DNA of 64,000 bases, taken from positions 46,434,745 through 46,498,744 of the forward strand of contig CM075102.1 of NCBI GenBank assembly GCA_037576195.1, read 5' to 3'. The translations under genes and the position numbers were made by a program. The notes under the pieces were generated by a model. The model saw only the letters and a list, made by a program, of their open reading frames with translations. It made no database searches and had not been told where the DNA came from. Origin of the DNA: Phytoseiulus persimilis (taxonomy: Eukaryota > Arthropoda > Arachnida > Mesostigmata > Phytoseiidae). How positions within the stretch are numbered: the stretch's first letter is position 1; each line of letters begins with the position of its first letter. Of this stretch, positions 26,001 through 35,578 are shown one piece after another.

Positions 26001-28028
26001 ATGCCTTCAAGCAAAAGAAAAGTCAAAAGGAAAAGGATCCTTGGTTTGGGAGTCGAACCTCTTAGCAACAAAGTGAAGCCACTCGGGGCCACTGACGGAG
26101 ACTATGTCGATCAGAAGCCTCTCGGTAGAGTTTTTGCCACGCGGACGCGAGTCGGATGTGACAAGAACTTCTCGAAAGTTCCGGAGGACACAGGAACTGA
26201 TCAGAGCGGTGTGAAGCTCGAGCCCCGTGAGAGTCTCGTTGACGGGCATGCACGTCCTGACGAGAAGTCCAGCTCGGAGTCCTTGCAGCAAGCCGTGAAC
26301 GGACTCATGGAGGACATGGAAACGAACAAAGGGCACTTCGCGGTGCCAAAGCCGTCCCCGATGGAGTCTGTGCCGGAGGAAGTGCTGACTCCGGTTCTCA
26401 GAGAAATGACTCCGGTCTCGATCGAAGGTATCGTTGCAATTCCCATCGAGTCGACGAAATGCATATTCTGCGAGGCGGTTTTCGAAACGGCGAACGAGTT
26501 GAAAGAACACATGAGAATCGTTCACGCGAAAGACGCTCGGAAGAAATGCAAGACGTCAATGCAGCAGGAAGTGAAAACAGAGAAGGCGCCCATGCCACTT
26601 CCAAGGTATCACAAAACACTCCATTCCCCATTCGAGAAAAGCTCAAGTAGCATGATCGTGGGAGCCGATTCGCGATCGAAAGACGGTGGACGGCTCCTGG
26701 GCCGCGACATAACAATATTTCTCTCCTTTTCCATCCATTCCCCCCGTTGCTCTCGAATCATTCAGACAAGGCGCTTCTACCAAGGCTCGGCGACGCAAGC
26801 CTCGAACTGCAGGAAATCTGGGATCGCATGAATGTCAGATTTGTCACAAAAGATTCCAACAGATGGGGCATTTACGAAACCACATGCGACTTCACACGGG
26901 TATGTCTCCGCTCCCGGTCTCAGGACTCAAATCTCCATCCATCCCCCGTGCATTGAATGTCAATCGAACTGGATGTTGACTATGTGTGCCGCTTCTTCTT
27001 TCCAAGGCGAGAGACCCTTCGTTTGTGAGATGTGCGGGAAAGCCTTTTCACAATCCGGCCATTTGGTATCGCATATCAATAGTCACACCAACACCAGACC
27101 TTACGAATGTCCATACTGCAAGAAACGATTCACTCAGAGCGGGCATCTGAGAAACCACGAACGTCTGCACCTGGGTGAGTTTTGGTTCATTATTCTGCAA
27201 CCCAAACTGAGCCTGACAGTCTGCCGTCAACCCCTCCCTCCGTTTGTGGGTTTGAGGAAATTTCGGGAGAATGAGCCTGATCCCAGACGTCTTAGAAGTG
27301 ATACATGAACCTCGCTCGTTTCAAGGAATCCGTCCGTATCAGTGTGCTCACTGTGGGAAATCGTTCACTCAATCAGGACACCTCGTTAACCATCTCCGAC
27401 TCCACGACGGCGAGAAGCCTTACAACTGTCCTTTTTGTAACAAGAAGTTCACCCAATCGGGTCACCTCTCTAATCATTTAAAGACGCACAACGAAGGCCG
27501 AGGTCACCAGTGCAACCTTTGTTGCAAGCGATTCGCTCATGTTAGTGTCGTGCTCGTTGTATCCGAAAATACTGTTCCCTGAAACACGACTAGTCTGTGT
27601 GACACGCTTCGAATCGTAACCTGCATTCTAGGCCGATTTCCTCGAGGGCCACATGAGAATTCACGCCGATTATCGACCGTTCGCATGCACGTTGTGCCCA
27701 GCGAAGTTTTCAACCGAAGACTACCTGGGGATACACCTCAAGCTCCACGTGCCTCAAAGGAGCTCGTCGCTCCGCAAGCGACGGCAAATTTCCCAAAAAG
27801 AAATCGCCGAAAACTCAGATGAAGAAAGAATCACGTTGGTGAGCCCCCGAGAATTCGAGCTCGTCCTTTTCCTGCCTTGAATTCATAATTTACTTCTCAG
27901 TGATCCTCCCTCATCATCAATCGCTCTAGGCCCGACTTCATTTGCAGGGTGGCAAACCGGTCATTGTTCGCGTGGCTCGCATGGACGAGGATCTGGACGA
28001 AAACATGAGCCAGGACTCCTGGCTATGA
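26001..28028 (+). CDS. Eight-finger C2H2 zinc-finger protein, six exons, 469 aa
   Basis: Probable nuclear DNA-binding protein. Exons: 26001-26605, 26766-26899, 27007-27174, 27326-27540, 27632-27838 and 27948-28028; all GT-AG and in phase (1,410 nt). Residues 1-150 are basic, then Ser-, Glu- and Pro-rich, with no recognised regulatory domain. Finger 1 stands alone (Cys154, Cys157, His170, His175). After a basic linker (KARRRKPR) fingers 2-8 run in series at about 225-413. Fingers 2-6 have nearly identical recognition helices (QMGHLRN, QSGHLVS, QSGHLRN, QSGHLVN, QSGHLSN); fingers 7 and 8 differ. Linkers vary from the standard TGERPF to short ones. The C-terminus is acidic (DEDLDEN). Several introns fall between or inside fingers, so the array is unlikely to be a recent retrocopy. 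I cannot name an orthologue. An AATAAA follows the stop by about 90 bp. Confidence 0.9.
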
Positions 28029-28060
28029 TTTCAATCTTGTCAATTGTGATGACCGATATA

Positions 28061-28549
28061 TTAGAGCGTCTCCCGAACCTCGAATGTCGGGACAACGTTG
28101 CCTCTTCCCCGAGAACAACAATAAAGAGTTAGTCTGCCAAGCGCAGTTGTGAAGTGTTCAACCAAATCATCGCCCGTCATCTTTTTCCGTGTAGATCTCC
28201 AATCTGACCTTGAAACGTCCGAAACTCGAGTGAGGACCCCGTAGACCGTACTCCACATTGATGCCGTGACCAGGATGGTTTCAGGCTTCGAAGAAGATCC
28301 CCGCGCAATCCGAGATGGCGTTGGAAAGCACACCATTCGACCAACGAATCGGCCGCGATCTCCGCTCCGCCCGTCGTCGGAGAGCGCATCGCCAGAGGAG
28401 CGCGATACACAGATCTGGTCAAAGGAGCGCACCCGATATTCTTGCGAAGCGGAGAAACGATGTCGTTGAAATTGGGCCATGCTCTGTCGGTTGACCGCGA
28501 AAGCTCCCTGCGGGTGGAGATGCCTATCCAAGACTTCCATGGAGAACAT
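28061..28549 (-). other. Unrecognised minus-strand open frame after the zinc-finger gene
   Basis: An open run of 162 codons overlaps the likely 3'UTR of the eight-finger gene on the other strand. The C-terminal part (DDLVEHFTTALGRLTLYC) looks protein-like, but there is no supported start and another minus frame is open over 28422-28177. Possibly an old transposon piece. Confidence 0.15.
28120..28125 (+). terminator. Poly(A) signal of the eight-finger C2H2 gene
   Basis: AATAAA about 92 bp after the stop at 28028. Confidence 0.6.
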
Positions 28550-29263
28550 TTCTTGGCTGTTGGGCCTGGCTGTCAGGGAAGCGGCACGAGCGGAAATGGG
28601 GGTAGGCTACACCGGGCCTCAGAGATAGAGAGAGCGCCAGGACGTCCCGAATATAAATTGTACGATCGATCTACCCGTCATAGAAGTGCTATTCCACTAA
28701 AGGCCGACATATGCTAATGAAGGAGCTCTTACTTGAATGCGAATCTACACCCAAACCTTCCTTTAACGAAGAATCCATCAGTGAGTCGTTCTCTATTCTG
28801 AGAACACCGAACACGAACTGATGAGAAGCTGCACTCCGGAAACTTCCACCTCAAATTCAACAGTCCACGTCCGAGTTTCACGCATCAGGGCGCCGATCTG
28901 TCTCGAGGAACGCTTTCCATGATCGAAAAGGTTCCCGCCTCAATCAAAGCTTGAATGTGTCGCAGCTCTGCATTACGAAGAAACAGTATAAATAGGAAAA
29001 CTCGAAGACCGGATCAAAAACCTAGAGTGCGAGAACCGTGGAATTTCACCAGCGACTCTAGACGTTTAGATAGGTAGAATTGCGAGCGCGGGAGGCGACG
29101 CCAAACTGGAAGCCCTTGACTTGGTATAGAGGTGTCTTCCCGGTGTGCCGGAAGTTATTGCACCGAAACACGGGGGCCGAAAAAAAACCCGTAAGGTCGA
29201 AAAAAAATCCCGTAGGGCCGAAGACCCTCCCTCTCGTTTCGATGATCAAGCGAATCGAGCTAA
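28550..29263. other. Unassigned stretch before the Harbinger fragment
   Basis: Contains a short imperfect tandem motif at 29170-29215 (GGCCGAAAAAAAACCCGTA, repeated about 1.5 times). No gene is seen. Confidence 0.4.
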
Positions 29264-29780
29264 AGGCGCGTTTACACTGTTTCACTCTTGTTGGGCAACC
29301 GGGCAACCGGTAATCATGAGTTACAGAGCCAGCAGAAGGGCACTACAAGCGGGTATCAGTGTCGTCGTGCAAGGAATGATAACATAGCTCATCGGGGAAA
29401 TCGAAGCGGGAAGACGGCGTAGGATACGCTGGTGGGTGAAGCCCTGGATAGAACACCGACTCCAGCTAGGGGCATCCTCAACTCTGTTACGAGAATGGGC
29501 AACAGAAACCCCTGAAGATTTCGTGAATCATTTGCGGATGAGCGGAGTCGATTTCTCGTATTTGCTGGCGGAAGTATCACCACAAGCCGAGAGCAAGAAC
29601 ACTTTCTTCCGAGAGGCTTTGAGTCCGAGGACGAATTTTGTGATGACACTGCGCTGTATAGCTACCGGGGACAACTTCCGCACCTTGAGCATTCATCTCA
29701 ACATTCATTCCACTGCAGCGAGGACGAGACAGGAACGCCACTCTGTAGCGCCGCAGCGTGCTCTCTATGCACGGGTCTGA
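29264..29780 (+). pseudogene. Truncated PIF/Harbinger-type transposase with possible 5' terminal repeat
   Basis: From an ATG at 29316 one frame runs to a stop at 29780 with a single internal TAG at 29385. It encodes a basic run (GRRRRIRWW), VKPWIEHRLQLGASSTLLREW, DDE-family N-terminal helices (EDFVNHLRM, DFSYLLAEVSP), then REALSPRTNFVMTLRCIATG and DNFRTLS. This order (WVHPWI..R..LGA, FLRM, REAL.P..KLALTLR.LATGDS) is the N-terminal part of Harbinger/HARBI1-like proteins. The catalytic DDE half is not found downstream. Just upstream, GGCGCGTTTACACTG at about 29266 resembles the terminal repeats of arthropod Harbinger elements, after TAA, which fits the three-base target site of this superfamily. 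I see no matching right end. It reads as a broken DNA transposon; a host HARBI1-like gene is unlikely. Confidence 0.6.
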
Positions 29781-30167
29781 GAGACTGCCCTCGTGCAATT
29801 CCGAAATGAGGGTGTTCGGGTAAAGCATCTCCAGAGAGGTCGAGCTTAGTGCCGCTTCGCGAAAATTCCAATGTAAGGAAGTTCCTCTACGTGAATGGCT
29901 TCCTTCACATGCCCAGTACGTCATTGATCAGTGAGCTACCGAGCTCGGCTCGCGATCAAGTCGGGCATCGTTTTGGATATACAGTTCCCAAGTTAATCAA
30001 GATTCACTTGGTCTCTCCTTGCTCATCCAAGAGAAGTCTCCCGACTGTAAACTTCGACAATGAATGTCTTGAGACCCGGTAGGAGAGCTGGGAGAGTGCC
30101 TCGCGGGTAACAGAGGGGCACGTATGACGAATCTCATCCCAAACATTAGCAAATGAAATAATAGATA

Positions 30168-30442
30168 AAACGGTGAACTTACCTACGAACTCACACAGTT
30201 CATTACAGGCCACGGGGCATTCCAAGAATATCTGGAACGAATCGGGCATCCAGGGAACTTTAACTTATGCGAGAGCGCGGTGGGAGACGATGCGGATCAT
30301 GCAGTTTTTCATTGCAGCTACTTCAACGCAGCACAAGAGAGATGGGAACAGAGAACAGGAATCACCGGAGAACGCCGGAGAAAACATAATAACCGAAATG
30401 ATCGAGTCGGAGACTCAATGGAAGGCCTGCAGCTAATTCATC
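30168..30442 (+). mobile_element. LINE fragment, C-terminal end of the polyprotein
   Basis: One frame reads TYELTQFITGHGAFQEYL, then NLCESAVGDDADHAVFHCSYF and ERWEQRTG, ending at a stop near 30442. The pattern TQFITGHG.F..YL...C....DADH..F.C..F...R is the C-terminal segment after the RNase H or reverse transcriptase region in R1, I and jockey-type non-LTR retrotransposons. Only about 90 residues remain and an in-frame stop lies directly upstream. It lies about 400 bp after the Harbinger fragment in the same direction but belongs to a different element class. Confidence 0.62.
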
Positions 30443-31743
30443 TCAAATAGACCGCGCTCAAATCGACTGACTGAAGTTCTCTGTCAGCATTAAAGAGGCA
30501 CTCGACAGAGCCGTGGAAAGAGAAGGCACGAACGGAGTGCGTTCCGAGTCGGACGTGAACGGAATCCGAGGACGAGTGAGGCGGCCAGTCTGCGGATGCA
30601 GACGTTCCCAGTGTTCCCGATAGGATGCCAGATCGCCTGACTCTGACACACCCTCTCCTGCGCGACGAAAGCGCGAAGCTTCAGCAGCGCCGCTACGCGC
30701 CATGTGAGACCAGACTCCAACTGATCCTAGAGCGAGGCAGAGTCGGAAACTAGAATCCGCAGAAATATACTAGTTAGGTGAACAAAAACGCTTTCAAATT
30801 GGTCAAACGCGCGAGAGAGGTGTGAGGAGCAATCCTCGGTCAATAGGCTGAGAGATTTTCGATGGATTCAGCACCGGGAGTGAGCGCCCCGACACACCAG
30901 GTATTGCTGCTGAATACCTTGGAAACGGCACACCTTTGGACAAGGAGTCCGCTGACTCTTCGTCACGGGGAGACCGGATCGAGGAAGATAGAGTCATGAG
31001 AAACGACGCGTGAGCTCGTAGACAGTACTCCTGTCAGGGCCTCCGGCAGGTGAAGTCCCCGAATTTCGGAGGGGTGCTGGATTTGGAAATCTCAATTTCG
31101 ACGCTGATGGGGCGTCCAGCTAAGGGGCTCGAAGCTGATGGGGGCACGCAGTTACGGGTCGTGGAAACGTGAATGATTTTTCCTCGTAGCCGTATTAGCA
31201 GATTGAACTTGATTCGTCTCCCAAACGGATAAGCGCGCCAGAGATCTGAGGGGCGCAAACTCTGAGTTGAAGTTTATCCATACCCGTGTCTGCATCGGAA
31301 TCTCGCCCTAGAGGACTTGGGGGCGCAAAGCTGAGGGGTGCGGAAGAGATGAAGTTTTATGAATGTCTTTGACTGCAGCAAAGACTCGCCTCATCTCAGG
31401 CCCAGGAACATGTACCAGAGGGCTGAGGGAGGCACGACTTCGGCCTTGCATATCTATCTCTCGAAGGGGCAAGGCTGTAGACAAACGGATTCGAAGTTCT
31501 GTCAATCTCCTCCAAAGCAGCAGAAATTAAATCCGAATCAAGGACGAAACTGCGACCCATGGAGCGGAGGGACGCAGAATCAGAGTTCCAGTCCGATCTA
31601 TATTGAGATGAGTGACTGTGAAATGTTGGTCCGTACCAGTCAGCGTGCGCGTGAGAGATCTTCCTGCGAGTAGGAGACCAGCATCTTTGAGCATTGAGAG
31701 ATGAGGAGGAAGAAAACTGACTTTGGAGCTGTTCAATGATAGA
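30443..31743. other. Unassigned stretch before the 0.6-kb element
   Basis: Short G-rich phrases (CTGATGGGG, CTGAGGGG, GGGGCGCAAA) recur irregularly between 31030 and 31350 and may be a worn minisatellite. No gene is seen. Confidence 0.35.
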
Positions 31744-32350
31744 AAAGGGTCTCGGCAGTTCCTCGGCACTTATGGCCTTGGGTCGGGGATTCGAATGAGA
31801 TATATTGTGGCGGATACCCCATCCCAAGAGAGCACTTTCTGTCCAGTCGGTGGGCTTCTAGCTACCTTGTTTTTTTTTCTTTATAGCATGGAACATCTTC
31901 TGGACCGATAAAAACCGAACGAGATTTGGAAACTTAAAATGCTCATATCTCCGTTATCTGAAGGAGTTAAGAGCTCATGAAGTGGGTTTTGGAAAGCTCG
32001 TGAATCCAGCTCTCCGATGCGTCCTCCAGAGTTTTTCCACGATCAATTCGAATACCTTCATAATGACCATCTTCAGAGTGAATGTTTCTAACCCACTTCC
32101 TGGAGGTTGACCACTTTCAAGTTTGTGTCATATTATGCTCCCCTTCAGTGCGAGCACAATGCGATGAACAGATCGAAGAAATATTTAGGGGGTCAAGGTT
32201 AAAAAACTAAAAAACTGTCGTTGGTCACCCTGAATTCATCGAATTTCATGCTTAAACTCCAGAATATTTGATGGTGGAAGGCCCCGAGCCAGGGAAAATC
32301 ATATTCTGAGCCGTGGAACACACGGGATCAGCCGCCCAGACACCCAAAAG
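31744..32350 (+). repeat. 0.6-kb dispersed element, copy A
   Basis: This stretch matches the reverse complement of 44956-45558 along its whole length, with roughly nine in ten bases the same by eye. Shared ends are AAAGGGTCTCGGCAGTT at the left and ACACCCAAAAG at the right, after which the two copies diverge. No coding frame of note, no terminal inverted repeats and no poly(A) tail are visible, so it is a non-autonomous element of unknown class. Copy A ends just where copy B runs into the ~45-bp minisatellite; only a trace (GGTCAAGA) may remain here. Confidence 0.85.
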
Positions 32351-32704
32351 CAGGTCAAGAGTTATTCACGCAAGTAGAGAAGTGGTCGAGGAAAAAGCCC
32401 ACAGCGGATTTTATCAGACGAAAGTTACCCTGAGGGTGTCTATCTATTTTCAGCTAGCGATATTGTGTACCTATCCACGCTATGAATGGAGACGACTTCG
32501 GGAAGTTTTTAATCCATGTGCGTGTGGCGGGCTCCTGTGGTAGGATCTTCCGCCAGTGTACGGTTTTTATCTCGGAATAAACGAGCTCTCAGACATTAGA
32601 TTCCTGTGTATTCCTCGCATTCAACCGAAGCCGAAACTCCGGCTCTTCTCAGTATTTACAAGTTGAGGCTGAGAATGTGGGTGATCGGAGAGGCCTCCAT
32701 TGAT

Positions 32705-33726
32705 TCAAAGTTCCTCTTTACTCCCAGCGGTGTTTTCGATCGGAAGCTTTTCGCTCAAACACTTGGCTTTCTTCGAGTCGTTTTTCAGAACGCGTTCTTG
32801 GCACAGGTATTGCATGAGCGGTGACTTCTCCTTACTCTCGTTGAAGTACCTGAAACAATTGAAATCAAGCCATGAAATCGCCTCAGCTATGGCGATTGGA
32901 CGGACTCGAAATCTGAGGTCGTTTCCATCATTGGGGAATCCAAGAACTCTCTCGGGCACTGGAGATGGATGGTGCCTAGGTGCCCAGGATTGAGCGCTTT
33001 AATTACCAGTCCTCTATGTCTGCTTCATGTGATTCCAGCATATTTTCACATTGTGTTTTCAGGTTTGTGACTTCGGCAGGAGCTTCATCCCAGAGGTCTT
33101 TGGGAATTCCAAGATCGACCTTGACGCCTTTGGCGACGAGATTGTTAAGAACTTGGAAAGTTTGACTTGTTCCTGCAAGAATTCTCGGTTCATTACACAT
33201 TCTACACGCGCTTCATCGTGTGGATTCTCTATCGATGCTCTTTCAAATCAGCTCCCGCTTTGAGAGAGCGAACCTCTAGCGAATCTGGTCGAATCCGTTC
33301 GTTCCTTGTGTATCCGGTATTCCAGCAGTCGATTGCAAACACTTTCCAGAGTTTCTATGAGACGCAGCTCGGATCTGGCGTATTTTTTAACTTTGCGCTT
33401 TTCCGGGGGCGTGTCGATGTGATAACCGGTTTCAATAATTTCGTGAGATTTACCTTGAAAGGAATCACCAAATCTGAACTCGCTTGGTCGTGATTTCCAA
33501 GTCATCGTTTCAAAATATATATTCCTCACTTGCAGCACTCACCCGTTAGCTGAAGCTCGGCATCGAGTTCTGTGACCAGGTACTTGCACACTTCACAGGT
33601 GTCCGCATACCGTACCCCGTACTGTTTTTCAACGAAATCTTCTTCACCCTTTTTCCCTTTCTCGGCTAAAGATTCTCCACTGAGCAGACTCAGAACCGCC
33701 GCCGAGATCACGAGGAAACTAAGCAT
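32705..33726 (-). CDS. Canopy family protein (CNPY3/4-like), four exons, 224 aa, C-terminal KEEL
   Basis: Saposin-like ER protein; vertebrate CNPY3 and CNPY4 assist folding and trafficking of Toll-like receptors, and Drosophila seele belongs to the same superfamily. Exons on the minus strand are 33726-33543, 33453-33274, 33172-33007 and 32849-32705; GT-AG with matching phases (675 nt in all). Residues 1 to about 21 form a signal peptide. CEVCKYL (Cys44, Cys47) opens the saposin-like core, followed by ETLESVCNRLLEY, KGVKVDLGIPKDLWDE, TQCENMLE and DWYFNES...YLC, all closely matched in human CNPY4. Six core cysteines can be placed. The chain ends in KEEL, which fits a KDEL-type ER retrieval signal, although CNPY4 as I recall it ends differently. 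It is convergent at its 3' side with nothing recognised. CNPY3 versus CNPY4 cannot be decided here. Confidence 0.92.
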
Positions 33727-34641
33727 TGCCTGAGAAATGTGATCGGGTCGACGCTAGCAAAACAAGTTTCACGTAAAGCTCACTGGAAATGTCGCTGATG
33801 ACACGTTGAGAGCGTTGGAGTTAGCTTCTGGAGTTCTGTTCGTGAACTTAACAACAATCCCGCTGTCATCGTTCAGGCTCGAAACTTACGACCCTACGAG
33901 GGCATCGCAAAGAATCGGATCCACCTCGGGAGAACTGACAAGGGGAAACACGTCACTCACCCCGTTCACGGCAGTTGCAGGAGCACCCCAAGAATTTTTC
34001 GTTCTCCGGCTGAATTCGAATGCCCATGACGGCGAAGGCTAGATGTAGAACCGCTCCGCCGACCTGCCGCTTCTGCCTATGTGCCAGCTATAGTGCCTTC
34101 CTCGATCGCCTCGCTATCGAGTAGTTCTCGGTTCTTTTCCATTCACGCTCTCGGTGATGAATATAAATGCTTGCAAAGAAGAACGAGATACTTCTCGGCT
34201 TGATCATCCGAGTAGGGTCTGGTCTGACTCTTCCGAGTAGATCCTGGAGAGGGCATCCGGCCTACTTTGGAGTCACCCTGAATTACCCCACTGTGGGGCG
34301 ATGGGCGACCCGATCGTGTATCATTCGGAGACGACGTCGAGTGTCAAATCTGAGTAAAGCAATGCGCGTTGGAAAGGAACCCGCAGCGGATAATCCAATG
34401 ATGCGCGGCTACGAATAGAATGTGCGACCGAACTGAGCGCCGCTCCAAACCAAGCGGAAGTCCAAATTGAGCGGAGGGGAATGAGAGCGGAAGGCCGATT
34501 TCAGCGGGCGAAGCGGCGTAGCATTAGGGAGCGGTTGCTTCTCGTAACATCTGATCTTGATGATTGCGCTCGAGTGTTCCCGTGAGCGGTCTCGACGAAG
34601 AATCGCCTCGATTCAGTGAAGCTGTACGCACAGAAGCAGGT
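33727..34641. other. Divergent intergenic region between canopy and FLYWCH genes
   Basis: Must hold the promoters of both genes, which point away from each other. No TATA box or CpG-type block is convincing by eye, and no other gene is seen. Confidence 0.4.
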
Positions 34642-35333
34642 ATGCCTCTGAGCTTCGTTGAGTCCACTCGTGGGAAGCCTCTGCTGGTGGTGGATGGTTA
34701 TTTATTCCGCAGAGACTATGGGAATGCGGAGAAAACGTTGTGGCGGTGTCTTAACAAAGGCTGTAAGGCACGCATCGAAACTCAGAACGACGAGCACGGA
34801 GTGAGTAGATCATCTTCTTTGCCACCTCAGCTATGCGATGAACTATTTCCGGCAATCTCAAGTCCTACATTCGACAGGCGCCGCCGGAACATTGTCACCC
34901 GTCTGATAATTTGAAGATCAAAGCGCGCGAGAAATTGAACCGGCTCCGTGAGGCGGCCAAAGAGTCTCCGCGGGAGCTTCCGTCCTCCGTGGTGGTCGCC
35001 ATGGCGGTAGGAGATCCGGAATTCGACGCTCTGCGGGACAAGATGCCGAGCTTCACATCGCTTCGCAAGCAAGTCAGTTACGCTCGGCAGAAATCTGCAC
35101 CAGCGCCTCAGAACTCTGCGAGTAGCTCCTGCCACACCGATATGATCGAAGTGAGTCAAGTGGAAAGTAGTTGGCACATCAGTTGCTGCTATAGGTGCGG
35201 CGTTGTTGAAAGACATGTTCTATTCGAAGTGTATCTCCTCGAAAAAACGAAGGGAGAGCTGATTCAAAACGAGTCAGAAAGACAGCGAGTGGTGCTGCCT
35301 TCACTCTCACGACCCTGCGGTAAAACAACGTAG
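34642..35333 (+). CDS. FLYWCH zinc-finger domain protein, at least two exons
   Basis: The FLYWCH domain is a zinc-binding fold found in chromatin proteins such as Drosophila mod(mdg4) and beside MULE transposases. Exon 1 is 34642-34800 and exon 2 begins at 34878; the GTGAGT donor and ACAG acceptor join in phase 0. Signature residues are Phe5, Leu14, Tyr20 (DGYLF), Trp34 (LWRC), Cys36, Cys41 and, across the splice, His58 and His60 (APPEHCHP). A helical KIKAREKLNRLREAAKES follows, then PSFTSLRKQVSYARQKS, reminiscent of the segment that precedes MULE transposase domains in arthropod FLYWCH proteins. The end is uncertain: reading on gives a stop at 35333 (204 aa), while a GTGAGT donor after 35150 suggests a further short exon. 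No DDE catalytic core follows, so it is a stand-alone FLYWCH gene or a transposase truncated to its DNA-binding part. It is tail-to-tail with HAT1. Confidence 0.68.
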
Positions 35334-35556
35334 CGGACCCGTGATTTGGCCCGAGCTTCAGACCCATGCGAGAATGAACGCTCATTCCGTGGAGTGCGGA
35401 AAAAGCGATTCGCGTCCGAAAAACGGAGCTTACTTGAGGGGGGGAGAACTATACACGAGAATCTCGTCGCGAATTCGAGTCAAAAGGAATGAAAACCACT
35501 GCCATGGCCTAGTATCAGTAGAGTTGTCCTATGACTGGAAAACTCTCAATCAACGT

Positions 35557-35562
35557 TTTATT
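35557..35562 (-). terminator. Poly(A) signal of HAT1
   Basis: AATAAA on the minus strand only about 17 bp beyond the HAT1 stop, implying a very short 3'UTR if used. Confidence 0.55.
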
Positions 35563-35578
35563 TTAAAATCAGCTTCAC

